From the NCBI GenBank assembly GCA_031181325.1, contig JAPSKX010000001.1:1-64000 (forward strand): 64,000 bases of DNA, in the 5' to 3' direction. Shown here piece after piece: positions 54,046 to 63,479 of the stretch. Numbering within the stretch: the first letter of the stretch is position 1; every line of letters starts with the position of its first letter. Below the pieces are notes generated by a model. It did no database searches, was not told the origin of the DNA, and saw nothing but the letters and a program-made list of their open reading frames with translations. The stretch is from Paenibacillus sp. Lineage in GTDB: Bacteria > Bacillota > Bacilli > Paenibacillales > YIM-B00363. A program made the position numbers and the translations under genes.

Positions 54046-54870
54046 TTGAGCTACATTGACCGTCTGTTTCACAGCGTGTCGATCGAAAATGTGAAGCTGG
54101 CGTTATTCCGAATCGCGTATCTCCGGAAAAACACGCTCTTCGAGAAGGTCGATCCGCGCATTTTACTGCTATGGTACTTCGTCTTCGCGATTCTCCCATG
54201 GTTTTTCCATAGTCGAACTACCTTACTGCTGTTGGCCGGCTTCGTCGTCCTATGCGCCGCGATCGCGAAGGTGAGCCGATTGATCTTGTTCCTCATGACG
54301 GTCAGCATGGCGGCGCATTTGTTTTACCTTGGCATCATGACCATCTTCATGGGCGGCCAGATCGACGCCTTCTGGTCGCTGTTCGCGTATACGCTCAAGC
54401 TGCTGACGCTCGCGCTCGTCAGCGTCGCGGTGTTTTCCAGTATGGATCCCGAGCGGTTCAGCGATACGATGCTGGCGCTGGGTTTTCCGGCCGCCTTCAG
54501 CTTCGGAGTCGGCTACGGCTATCGGATGCTGCCGATTCTGGTGCAGGAGTACAACAACATCATCTATTCGTACCGAATGCGCGGCAGAGCCCCGGCGAGC
54601 AAGGGCTTTCTGTATTCGAAGCACATCCTCTACTTCGCGAAGATCGCGATGAAGGCATTCTATCCGATGATGCTGAATACGGCGAAGCGCACGAGAACGA
54701 CGGTCGAGGCGCTGGAATGCAAGGGATTCACGTATTCCGGGAAGCATCCCGAGGCGAAGCGGCTGCGGCTGGCTTATTTAAAGCTCAAGCCGACGGACGG
54801 GTTGTTCCTCGGCGGTTCGTTCGGGATCGCCGCCGTGCTGATTTACATCGGCGAACGGTTCCCCGTCTAA
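54046..54870 (+). CDS. ECF transporter T component (EcfT)
   Basis: A 274-residue membrane protein starting with TTG 54046, one base after the ATPase stop, with GGAAGGAGAG upstream. Five or six hydrophobic segments are present, with the two cytoplasmic coupling motifs resembling Ala-Arg-Gly sequences (SYRMRGRAPASKGF and TVEALECKGFTYSGK). It transmits ATPase movement to the S component. The context makes this a dedicated (group I) ECF system rather than a shared one. Confidence 0.9.
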   Translation: MSYIDRLFHSVSIENVKLALFRIAYLRKNTLFEKVDPRILLLWYFVFAILPWFFHSRTTLLLLAGFVVLCAAIAKVSRLILFLMTVSMAAHLFYLGIMTIFMGGQIDAFWSLFAYTLKLLTLALVSVAVFSSMDPERFSDTMLALGFPAAFSFGVGYGYRMLPILVQEYNNIIYSYRMRGRAPASKGFLYSKHILYFAKIAMKAFYPMMLNTAKRTRTTVEALECKGFTYSGKHPEAKRLRLAYLKLKPTDGLFLGGSFGIAAVLIYIGERFPV

Positions 54871-54904
54871 CGCCGCGTCCGACAACGAAGAGGAGACGAA
54901 ACGC

Positions 54905-55657
54905 ATGATGATTATCGATTTCCACACGCATACCAAGATGTCGAAGAAAGCCGCCTTCGACATGAACTATTTTCGCCGGATGGTCGCGTCCGCGCGGAGG
55001 AACGGCTTGACCGCGCTCGCCCTGACGGAGCACTTCAACACGTCGAACTTCGAAGACATCTACGATCATCTGGACCGATCGCTGCCGTATCGCGAGCATT
55101 ATTACGATCTCGGCGGCTTCAAGGTATTCCCTGGCATGGAGATCGACATCAGCGAGACCGGGCACAATCTCATCATCGGTCATCGGCAGGACATTCGCGA
55201 GCTGCGGCATCGCTTCCGCGACCGGACGAAGAAGGATCGCTTCCCTTCGTACGACGAGCTGTTCGACGCCCTTCGGTCGCACGACGTGCTTAAGATCGGC
55301 GCGCACCCGACGCGCCGTTCCACGCCGCTGACCCAACTCGGAGAGGACCGTCTGCGCAACTACGACGCCTTCGATCTGAACGGGAAGGACCTCGCGAAGC
55401 AGAAGGACACGAAAGAGCAGGTATACGCGCTGGCCGCGTCCTTGGGCAAGCCGGTCGTAGGGGGCAGCGATGCGCACCTGCCGATCCAGCTCGGCGCCGT
55501 CCGCAACGTATTCCGGCAAGATTGCCGGACGGTCCAAGAGCTGCGGAGCTGCATCGCCAAGGGGGAATACACCACGACCGTCTCTCCGGCGGTGCAGTGG
55601 AAGGTGTACTCCGCCGCCGTGATGAAGACGATCGCGAAGAAAGTGCAGGGGTTGTAG
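54905..55657 (+). CDS. PHP-domain metal-dependent phosphoesterase
   Basis: A 250-residue PHP protein with metal-ligand motifs IDFHTHTKMS (HxH), ALTEHFNTSN (His), FPGMEIDIS (Glu), LKIGAHPTR (His) and VGGSDAHLP (DxH). PHP enzymes hydrolyse phosphate esters such as histidinol phosphate, nucleotides or phosphorylated small molecules. It is the last gene of the ECF operon (35 bases after EcfT, GAGGAGACG site), so it may dephosphorylate the imported compound or its precursor. Confidence 0.88.
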   Translation: MMIIDFHTHTKMSKKAAFDMNYFRRMVASARRNGLTALALTEHFNTSNFEDIYDHLDRSLPYREHYYDLGGFKVFPGMEIDISETGHNLIIGHRQDIRELRHRFRDRTKKDRFPSYDELFDALRSHDVLKIGAHPTRRSTPLTQLGEDRLRNYDAFDLNGKDLAKQKDTKEQVYALAASLGKPVVGGSDAHLPIQLGAVRNVFRQDCRTVQELRSCIAKGEYTTTVSPAVQWKVYSAAVMKTIAKKVQGL

Positions 55658-55746
55658 GGAGCATCTGCAGCGGTTATTGCATTGGACTACATATTCGGAT
55701 GATCGTAGGAGAATCGAATGCGGGAAATCGCATCCGGTTCAGGGAG

Positions 55747-55777
55747 AGGCCCGCGCGAAGACGCAGGGCCTTTTTCC
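55747..55777 (+). terminator. Terminator after the ECF/PHP operon
   Basis: AGGCCC and GGGCCT arms followed by TTTTTCCTTTTG. Confidence 0.65.
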
Positions 55778-55972
55778 TTTTGTAAAAAATCCGCGCCCCG
55801 GCAACCTTCCTGATTCGGCCGGTTCGACAGCGTTGCCGTTTCAACTTTTTATACGATATCCGCGAGGTGACGAATGGATCATTCTAATCAAATTAAGGAT
55901 GAAAAAAAGACCTAAAATAATCAATAATATAAGAATATGATGCATATTGATCATAAAATTAAGCAATTGTGA

Positions 55973-56002
55973 TTGACACTTGACACTACTTGATTCTATT
56001 CT
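55973..56002 (+). promoter_or_regulatory. Putative sigma-A promoter for the GH9 gene
   Basis: TTGACA and TATTCT with an 18-base spacer lie about 220 bases before the start codon, leaving a long untranslated leader. Confidence 0.5.
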
Positions 56003-56220
56003 TGGCATGTATTTGAAAATCGGTCTTCATGCCGAGCGAAAGTAGGAGGATGAGCGACAAGGGCGACCGGACGTCGAAGCCGAAAGGAGGTGATATTGTG
56101 CAGCAATAAATGCCGATCGAGGCGATTCCATTTCCGGAGCGTTGTGAATTCGTTTCCAGGCATCTGCAATCGGGAGGTAACTGAATTAAAATTCAATAAG
56201 AAAGAAGGAGAGAAAATAAC

Positions 56221-59200
56221 ATGTTGGCAAATCACACGCGGAGGCTGCTTGCCTTCTTGGTCGTCTCGATCGTATTCGGGTTCGGACTTATGGCGGCTCC
56301 GAGCAGTACGGCGTTCGCGTTGAAGGAGCGGGCGCCCGTCGCGCCCGTCGAACAGAAATCTTATGCCGGCGTCCTCAATTCGCAATGGATGGAATATGCG
56401 CTTGTGGATAACCCCTATGCCGACGAGCATGTAACGAATACCGACTATTATACGATCACCAGTACGGAAGACCCGGACTTCTCCGGCGGCGTCACGCCGG
56501 TGCTCGTCGATTACCGGTATTTCCCCGAGCAGGCGCCCTATAACGGGTCCCATAAGCAAAATAAAGGGAAAATTCAGGTTTTCTATCGGGCGTTCCTTAA
56601 GCTCCCTTCTTCCGTCAAATTCAAGGAAGGCATGACCTACACCCTCTCCATCAACACGAAGGTCGCCAATGCCGGACCGTTCGACTTTACGTACGACCTG
56701 AACAAGCCGAATCTTGTCATCCATTCCAACCAAGTCGGGTACTTGTCGGAAGGGCCGAAGGTCGCCTACCTGTCCCACTGGACCGGACATGGAAGCATCG
56801 ACTTCAGCGGATACAAGCAGTTCCACGTGTTGGATGCGGACACCGGGAGCAAGGTGTATACCGGGGACATCACCCTCCATATCGAGGATGATCGGTGGTC
56901 GCAGAGCGATATTTTCGCGATGGACTTCAGTTCGCTAAAGGCCGAGGGGAATTACCGCCTCTATGTCCCGGGCGTCGGCACATCCTATCCGTTCGCCGTC
57001 GGCAGCCGGATTTACAAGGATAACATCGCGTATACCATCACGCGCGCCTTGTTCCATCAACGCGACGGCAAGCACGGGCTTGATAATCCCGCCTTTACCC
57101 ATTGGAACCGTCCGCCCGCGCATGAGGACGATGGAATCGATCAAGCTTTGTACATCGATAACAACTACGATCTGACGAAGGCGAGAGTCGACCTAATCGG
57201 CGGTCACATGGATGCCGGAGATCGCGGCAAATATCCGTACAATTCGGCATACGTCGGGATCGATATGCTGCTCGGCGCCAAGTATTATCCGGAGGAGATC
57301 GAGGCGTTGGGAGAATCGTTGGAGTTCCCGGAGTCGGGCAACGGCATCCCCGATTTCCTCGACGAGCTGGTCTATGAGCTCGATTGGTTGACCAAAGCGA
57401 TCATGAATACTTCTACCGACGGGATGCTGGCGAATTACCTGAGACCGCAGTCTCACGACCCCGAAGTCGGCACCTACGAGGCCGGTCTGCCGCTGGACGG
57501 CGCCAAGAACCGGATGTTCTACAACCGGACGCAAGGACCGAACAAGGCCGAGACCTTGTTCGCCGCAGGCGTGCTGGCGCAAGCCTATAATACGCCGATC
57601 ATGAAGAAATACATCGATCCCGAGAAGCTGGAGGGGTACCTTACGGCTGCGCTTCGAGCTTACAACGGTTTTAAGCTGTACGAGAACAAGCCCGACTCTA
57701 AGAACGGGACCTATTACGATCAGACGCGCGAAGGAACCCCCCATACGTGGTCGAACGAGATGTTATTGGCTGCCAGCGCTCTATTGGTCGCTACGGGAGA
57801 TGAGGAAGAATTCGAACCGTGGATCGAGCGCGAGATGGCGGAGGACATGACGGACTACACCTCCATCAAGCATTGGGAATGGGTGCTGGACCGGGCCTGG
57901 ATCGGCGTCTTCGTCTCTATGTACGAGAATCCGTATCTTTCGCAAGAACTTCGGGATTGGGCTCGAGGCGGAATTCTGAACTATGCGGAGTCGGAGATGA
58001 ATCACGAAACGCCGTTCGGCGCTTCCACGCAAGACGAAGGATTCCCGGATCGGATCGGATGGCGGTTCACGAGCTCGACCTTGATGCCGCTTGTCGTAGG
58101 CTACAAGGTAACAGAGGATCCGGCTAAGAAGGAGGCTTACCTGGAGCGCATCCGGAAGACTTGGGATTATACCTTAGGCACCAATCCGGTAAGCCGCTCG
58201 TTTATTACGGGACTCGGGGACCCGCAGCGGTCGCCGAGATGGTTCGTCCACGAGATCAGTCAGTATCAGTGGGTTCAGCATGTTCTGGGAGATCCGGCAA
58301 ACCCCGGGTGGGTCGAACCGCCGCCGGGACTGCCGAATTCGGACCTTCAGAGCGCCCCGTATCCGTACTGGTTCGACGATGCGGCGAACGCAGTGGCGAA
58401 GACGAAGGCATATCCGACCTATAACGATCACGCCGTCATGTACCGTTACACGGACTCTTGGAACACGCAGAATGAATTTTCGGTCAACATCTTGTCGGCG
58501 AACGCGACGTCCATGCTGCCGTTAATCCCGGTAGAGACTCGTACGCTCACGGTGAATTCCGTCGATGGACAGGTGCTCCCGGCGGGAGGGACGTACAGCA
58601 AGGGGATGAAGCTCACCCTTACGGCGAAGGGGAACGTCGGCCATAAATTCTCCCACTGGAGCGGGGATGTCGAAAGCGAGGATAACTCCATCGACATTAC
58701 GATGGACCGGGATATGAACGTCGTCGCCAATTATATCGATGTTCCGGTCCATTCCGTCAAGGTGACGGCGGAGAACGGCACCGTTACGCTGGATCACGCG
58801 GACGGACGATATAGCGAGAACGATGTCGCTACCCTCACCGCGGAAGCGATGTACGGATTTAAGTTTTCGCGTTGGAGCGGCGACGCGACGGGGACCGAAC
58901 CAACCATAGAAGTGGAGATGGATAGGCCCAAGAACATCGTCGCGGAGTTCGTACCGCTTAAACCGTTTACGCTATCGACCGATTCGGATGAGAGTATGGG
59001 TACGGTCAAGGTCAATCCCGCGAAGGCGAACGGGATCTATCTGGAAGACGACGAAATCATTCTCACCGCCGTCAAGAAGTTCGGCTACCGATTCACCGAA
59101 TGGACCGGCGATTATTCCGGCACCGCCAATCCCGCGATCGTGAAGATGGACGGGGAAAAGGAGATCACAGCCAATTTCCGGGCTGTGCCGATCTACAAGG

Positions 59201-61992
59201 TAACCGCGCATACGACGGAAGGCGGCACCGTAGCGACATCCGTCGATCAGCCTGCGAACGTACAAGACGGGATGATCGAAGAAGGAACGCTCGTGAGTCT
59301 GACGGCAACCGCCGAGCCGGGCTATCTGTTTACCGGTTGGAGCGGCGATGCGGTCAGCAGCGCGAACCCGCTGAAAATCAAGCTAAGCGGCGACCGGACG
59401 GTCACGGCGAACTTCCAGCTCGCCAACGGGCTGATGAGCGTGGACGTCACGCCGACCGGAACGCCGGGCAGCTCGGACATCGCCGACGGGCTCTATACGC
59501 TGGCCACCAGCGGCAATAAATTCGGCGTGGCGCCCGACAGCTTCCGGTATTTGTTCCGCGCGGGACAGAAGGGAGACGCGGTGTTTACGGCCAAGCTCGA
59601 CTCCTTCTCCAGCGACAATCCCGAGGGAGCGGCAGCCGGCATCCAGGTGCGTAAGAATTTAGCCGACGATTCCTCGTACGCGGCGATCATGGTGAAGAAC
59701 GGCAAGCTCGTCGTACAGATTCGCAAAGGCGGGATCTACTACGATGCGCATCCGAAAGAACCGGCCGAGCAGCTTGACGTGAACGGGCCGATATGGCTGC
59801 AGATCAAACGGACGATCAACCGGGACATCGAGCTGTCCTGGTCGAATGACGGCGAGACCTGGAATAGTTACCGGAAGGAAACGTTCTGGGGATGGGACGG
59901 CGCCAATACGGAACTGACGATGGGACTGTTTGCTTCCGCCGGTCAGACGAAAGAAGCGGGCGAGACTCGAACGGCTTCCGCCCGGTTCAGCGAGGTCCAG
60001 TGGCCGGGCATGTATTATCTTACTGTCGAGGCCGGCGACGGAGGGTCGGTGACGACCGCATCCGGACTGTATAATGCGGGTGCGGACGTGAAGCTGACCG
60101 CCGTACGGGATGCGGGCTATTCGTTCGCAGGTTGGGATAAGGATCTGACGGGCAAGGCGAATCCCAACACCATTCGAATGGACGGGAACAAGACGGTAAG
60201 GGCGAACTTCAGTCTGATGCCGAAAACCCCTCTTCTCACGGTAGGCGAACTGAGCGGCGGCAGGATCGAGTTCGATCCCCCCGGCGGCGCATATGAGCCG
60301 GATCAGACGGTCCAAGTGAAGGCGGTACCGGATGCCGGGTACAACTTCGTCAAGTGGCAAGGGGATTTGATCGGAACCGAAAACCCCGCCGCCATCCAAA
60401 TGGATGGCCACAAGACGATATCGGCGCAATTCGTACCCTATAAGAACATCGATATTCTGACGCAACATGCCGGGAGCACGGACGAGGACGAGAACGGCAT
60501 CTCGGTCAAAGCTTCCGGAACCAGCCTGTGGGGAGAAAACGACAGCTTCCGTTACGTGTTTAAAGAAAATCTGACCGGAGACGTCGACATGATCGCGAAG
60601 GTAACCGACTTCGACGGGACGGCCGGCAATGCGCTCGCCGGCATCATGGTACGGCAAGGGACTAGCGTGACCAACGACTATCAAGGGATCTTCGTGACGA
60701 ACGAGAAGAAACTGCGCAGTCAGTTCAGAATCAACGGGAAATGGACGGTTACCGAGCATACGGGCACCGAAGCCGTCGAGCTTCCGATCTGGTTGAAGGT
60801 GGAGAAGCGCGGCAAACAGTTGACTACGTATTCCAAGACGGAAGGCGGCGATTGGATTCGGAGAGGCTCGCAGACGATTGCTTCCTTCGAGGGTCCGTTC
60901 ACCGCGGGCTTAGCCGTAACGGCAGGACAAGACGGGAAATTCGCAACGGCTGCGTTCGACGACGTCGAATGGCCCGGAGCGCTCTATTACACGTTAAGTA
61001 CCGAGGCCAGCGGCGGCACCATATCGACGGACTTGCCCGGCCCGACGTATCCGGCGGGAAGCTCGGTTACGGTGACGGCCGCCGCCTACCAGGGCTACGT
61101 ATTCACCGGGTGGAGCAACGGGTTGAGCGGTCTGACCAACCCGGCCGTCGTCACGATGGATGCCGACAAGACGATTCAAGCGAATTTCAGACCGGAGACG
61201 GACCGTTATACGCTGACGGTCCATTCCGATCATGGCGATGTTACGCTGGATTCCGTGCAGGATGTCTACGCTCCCGGTACGCCGGTCGTCGTTCGCGTCG
61301 AACCGCATGACGGGTACGCGTTCATCGGCTGGAGCGACGATTTGACCGGCGTGACCAACCCGGCTACGGTCATCATGGACGGCGACAAGACGATCACGGC
61401 GAACTTTATTCGCGCGAACTTCGGGAGCGGCGATATCGGGACCGGTCACGCGGGCGCGACGGAGATCGGAGAGACGTCCGTCACGGTGAGAGGCTCCGGA
61501 ACGAATATCTGGGGAATGAGCGATATGTTCAGATATGTATCCCAGAACGGACTGACCGGAGACCATACGATCGCTGCTCGAATCGATCGGGTCACCCACC
61601 AGGGCGTTACCCCGCACAAGGATGTTAAGGTCGGCGTTATGGTCCGTCAAAGCGCGGATGCGGACAGCGCCCATCAAGGCATATTCCTCGACGGGAACCG
61701 CGCGATTACGCCGATCAAGCGAGATTACGCCGGCGCTTGGTCGCAGAGGAACGCGGATCCTACCGCCCCGGTAGAAGGACCCGTCTGGCTGAAAGTCGAG
61801 AAGGTCGGCAACGTCGTGAAAACCTACTCGTCGCTCGACGGCGCGGAATGGATCGAGCGCAGTACGCATCAGCTGAATTTGACCGAGCCCTATACCATGG
61901 GATTGGTCGTATCCGCGGCGATCGACGGTCAGTATGTAGAAGCAGTCTTCAGCGATATAACGTGGCCGGTGCCGCCCACGGGGACAAACTAG
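56221..61992 (+). CDS. Giant secreted GH9 glycanase with eight InlB-type repeats and three beta-sandwich modules
   Basis: A 1923-residue secreted enzyme. A signal peptide (~1-34, ending AFA) and a ~125-residue N-region precede a CelD_N Ig-like domain (~160-260, NLVIHSNQVGYLSEGPKVAY) and a GH9 barrel (~265-760). The catalytic base Asp is in GGHMDAGD (~326) and the acid Glu in NEFSVNILSANATSM (~752). Then come four InlB-type repeats (~773-1065, each with a GYxFxxWSGD-type core), a DUF1349-like lectin sandwich (~1070-1260), two repeats, a second sandwich (~1410-1585), two repeats and a third sandwich (~1736-1915). There is no SLH, sortase or dockerin signal. GH9 enzymes cut beta-1,4-glucans; the repeats probably act as spacers and binding modules. 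AAGAAGGAGAG precedes the ATG. Confidence 0.9.
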   Translation: MLANHTRRLLAFLVVSIVFGFGLMAAPSSTAFALKERAPVAPVEQKSYAGVLNSQWMEYALVDNPYADEHVTNTDYYTITSTEDPDFSGGVTPVLVDYRYFPEQAPYNGSHKQNKGKIQVFYRAFLKLPSSVKFKEGMTYTLSINTKVANAGPFDFTYDLNKPNLVIHSNQVGYLSEGPKVAYLSHWTGHGSIDFSGYKQFHVLDADTGSKVYTGDITLHIEDDRWSQSDIFAMDFSSLKAEGNYRLYVPGVGTSYPFAVGSRIYKDNIAYTITRALFHQRDGKHGLDNPAFTHWNRPPAHEDDGIDQALYIDNNYDLTKARVDLIGGHMDAGDRGKYPYNSAYVGIDMLLGAKYYPEEIEALGESLEFPESGNGIPDFLDELVYELDWLTKAIMNTSTDGMLANYLRPQSHDPEVGTYEAGLPLDGAKNRMFYNRTQGPNKAETLFAAGVLAQAYNTPIMKKYIDPEKLEGYLTAALRAYNGFKLYENKPDSKNGTYYDQTREGTPHTWSNEMLLAASALLVATGDEEEFEPWIEREMAEDMTDYTSIKHWEWVLDRAWIGVFVSMYENPYLSQELRDWARGGILNYAESEMNHETPFGASTQDEGFPDRIGWRFTSSTLMPLVVGYKVTEDPAKKEAYLERIRKTWDYTLGTNPVSRSFITGLGDPQRSPRWFVHEISQYQWVQHVLGDPANPGWVEPPPGLPNSDLQSAPYPYWFDDAANAVAKTKAYPTYNDHAVMYRYTDSWNTQNEFSVNILSANATSMLPLIPVETRTLTVNSVDGQVLPAGGTYSKGMKLTLTAKGNVGHKFSHWSGDVESEDNSIDITMDRDMNVVANYIDVPVHSVKVTAENGTVTLDHADGRYSENDVATLTAEAMYGFKFSRWSGDATGTEPTIEVEMDRPKNIVAEFVPLKPFTLSTDSDESMGTVKVNPAKANGIYLEDDEIILTAVKKFGYRFTEWTGDYSGTANPAIVKMDGEKEITANFRAVPIYKVTAHTTEGGTVATSVDQPANVQDGMIEEGTLVSLTATAEPGYLFTGWSGDAVSSANPLKIKLSGDRTVTANFQLANGLMSVDVTPTGTPGSSDIADGLYTLATSGNKFGVAPDSFRYLFRAGQKGDAVFTAKLDSFSSDNPEGAAAGIQVRKNLADDSSYAAIMVKNGKLVVQIRKGGIYYDAHPKEPAEQLDVNGPIWLQIKRTINRDIELSWSNDGETWNSYRKETFWGWDGANTELTMGLFASAGQTKEAGETRTASARFSEVQWPGMYYLTVEAGDGGSVTTASGLYNAGADVKLTAVRDAGYSFAGWDKDLTGKANPNTIRMDGNKTVRANFSLMPKTPLLTVGELSGGRIEFDPPGGAYEPDQTVQVKAVPDAGYNFVKWQGDLIGTENPAAIQMDGHKTISAQFVPYKNIDILTQHAGSTDEDENGISVKASGTSLWGENDSFRYVFKENLTGDVDMIAKVTDFDGTAGNALAGIMVRQGTSVTNDYQGIFVTNEKKLRSQFRINGKWTVTEHTGTEAVELPIWLKVEKRGKQLTTYSKTEGGDWIRRGSQTIASFEGPFTAGLAVTAGQDGKFATAAFDDVEWPGALYYTLSTEASGGTISTDLPGPTYPAGSSVTVTAAAYQGYVFTGWSNGLSGLTNPAVVTMDADKTIQANFRPETDRYTLTVHSDHGDVTLDSVQDVYAPGTPVVVRVEPHDGYAFIGWSDDLTGVTNPATVIMDGDKTITANFIRANFGSGDIGTGHAGATEIGETSVTVRGSGTNIWGMSDMFRYVSQNGLTGDHTIAARIDRVTHQGVTPHKDVKVGVMVRQSADADSAHQGIFLDGNRAITPIKRDYAGAWSQRNADPTAPVEGPVWLKVEKVGNVVKTYSSLDGAEWIERSTHQLNLTEPYTMGLVVSAAIDGQYVEAVFSDITWPVPPTGTN

Positions 61993-62012
61993 AGCCGCCG
62001 GCATGAAGGGGA

Positions 62013-62048
62013 GGGGACCCGCGAGCAGTCGTGAGTCTCCTTCTGTAT
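62013..62048 (+). terminator. Terminator after the GH9 gene
   Basis: GGGGACCCGCGA pairs with TCGTGAGTCTCC around GCAG (eleven of twelve positions including G-T pairs), followed by TTCTGT; the T-run is weak. Confidence 0.5.
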
Positions 62049-62147
62049 CGCCCGCCGCAATTGGAATTGTTTGTATTGCACATAACGGAACGGGTATGAT
62101 GAAGGAAGCGCTCCTCGGCGCGAGTCGAACGTCAGGGGATGGTCTTT

Positions 62148-62567
62148 GTGAGTACGATACATAATCCCGCCGTAGCGGCGGTATTCGAACAGTACCCGGA
62201 GCCGATGCGAACGCGGTTATTGTTCCTTCGCCGGTTGGTGCTGGACGCGGCGACGGAGACAGAGGGCGTCGATGCCGTGGAAGAGACGTTGCGATGGGGG
62301 GAACCCAGCTACATCGCGAAAAGCGGCAGCGCCGTCCGCATGGACTGGAAAGCGACGGCGCCTCGTCAGTATGCCATGTACTTCAACTGCAAGACCGCGT
62401 TAGTGGACACGTTCAAGGCGCTGTATGGAGATCTGTTCAAATATGAAGGCAATCGGGCGATCGTATTCGACGAGAACGAGGAGATTCCGATCGACGAATT
62501 GAAGCATTGTATCGCGTTGTCGCTTACATACAGGAAAAGAAAGCATCTTCCGATGCTGGGCGCATGA
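62148..62567 (+). CDS. DUF1801 family protein
   Basis: A 139-residue soluble protein of the DUF1801 family: LRRLVLDAATETEGVDAVEE, LRWGEPSYI, MYFNCKTALVDTFKALYG, and the closing ELKHCIALSLTYRKRKHLP. The family shares the fold of frataxin-like/YdhG proteins, with unknown biochemical role. GTG 62148 follows AGGGGATGG with nine-base spacing; ATG 62139 is in frame but lies within that site. Single gene. Confidence 0.8.
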   Translation: MSTIHNPAVAAVFEQYPEPMRTRLLFLRRLVLDAATETEGVDAVEETLRWGEPSYIAKSGSAVRMDWKATAPRQYAMYFNCKTALVDTFKALYGDLFKYEGNRAIVFDENEEIPIDELKHCIALSLTYRKRKHLPMLGA

Positions 62568-62757
62568 CGCGCGAACGGCTCGACAAAGAAATCATGACTC
62601 GCTCGAGCGCAGTCTTCCTTCGGCGGTTCGCCGGGGCGAAGGCTGTTTTTGCGCCTTCCGCCGGTATTGGATCGTTGATTTTCTGACATAATGATGGTCG
62701 GGCCTCTATCTTTCCGGGGCTTCGCTCACTACAATGAGGGAAGGGGGGATACCGGAC

Positions 62758-63477
62758 ATGAAGCGGTGCACAGTCATGATCGTGGAGGACGAGGTGCCGA
62801 TGCGCGAGCAGCTGCGGGCGTTCCCGTGGGAGCGGCACGGCTTCGAGCTGGCGGGCGAGGCGCGGCACGGATTGGAAGCGCTGTCGCTGTTCGAGGCGCT
62901 GCGTCCGGACATCGTCGTGACCGACGTAGCGATGCCGTTCATGGACGGCCTGGAGCTGATGCGGAGGCTGAAGGAAGCGGATGCCGAGGCGCAGTTCGTA
63001 TTGCTCACGTGCCACAGCGAGTTCGGATACGTGCGGGACGCATTGCTCCTAGGCGCTTGCGATTACCTCGTGAAGGGCATGTATCGGGAGGCCGATCTGC
63101 TCGAAGCGCTCGAGCGGGCGAGGGGGAAGCGGGGCGAAGCGTCGAGCGTCGATCCCGGCATGCGGTTCGAAATCCGACAGGCCGTTCAATTCATAGAGAA
63201 CCATCTGCACTTGCCCTTCACCGTGACGGACGTCGCGGAACGCGTGGGCCTCAGCCAGAATTACTTCGGCATCTTGTTCCGCCGCGAGACCGGACGGTAT
63301 TTCCAAGATTACGTCAAGGGGCTCCGCATGGAAAAGGCGGCCGCCCTGCTGAGAAACAGCTCGCTGAAAATATACGAAATCGCCGAGCAAGTCGGCATCG
63401 GCAATTACAGATACTTCACCGACGTGTTCCAGAAGCACTTCGGCATCAATCCGCGGGAATTCAGGGGGAAGTCATAG
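62758..63477 (+). CDS. Response regulator with AraC-type DNA-binding domain
   Basis: A 239-residue short YesN-like regulator. The receiver domain has MIVEDEVPMRE and phospho-Asp in DIVVTDVAMPFMDGLELM. The AraC domain follows directly (VTDVAERVGLSQNYFGILFR and IYEIAEQVGIGNYRYFTDVF) without the long linker seen in the 560-residue regulator of the xylan cluster. ATG 62758 follows GGGGGATACC; ATG 62734 has no site. It precedes its likely sensor kinase by three bases and probably controls a further sugar operon beyond the right edge. Confidence 0.9.
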   Translation: MKRCTVMIVEDEVPMREQLRAFPWERHGFELAGEARHGLEALSLFEALRPDIVVTDVAMPFMDGLELMRRLKEADAEAQFVLLTCHSEFGYVRDALLLGACDYLVKGMYREADLLEALERARGKRGEASSVDPGMRFEIRQAVQFIENHLHLPFTVTDVAERVGLSQNYFGILFRRETGRYFQDYVKGLRMEKAAALLRNSSLKIYEIAEQVGIGNYRYFTDVFQKHFGINPREFRGKS

Positions 63478-63479
63478 GC

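Larger units (their letters stand above)
55658..56220. other. Leader/intergenic region before the giant GH9 gene
   Basis: 563 bases without a recognised gene. It holds a terminator for the ECF operon, an AT-rich stretch at 55880-56000, and a promoter (TTGACA 55973, TATTCT 55997, 18-base spacer). A long leader follows with a perfect AAAGGAGGTGAT site at 56083-56094 leading to GTG at 56098 and a stop after three codons, and further short start codons at 56110. No riboswitch consensus was recognised. Confidence 0.5.
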
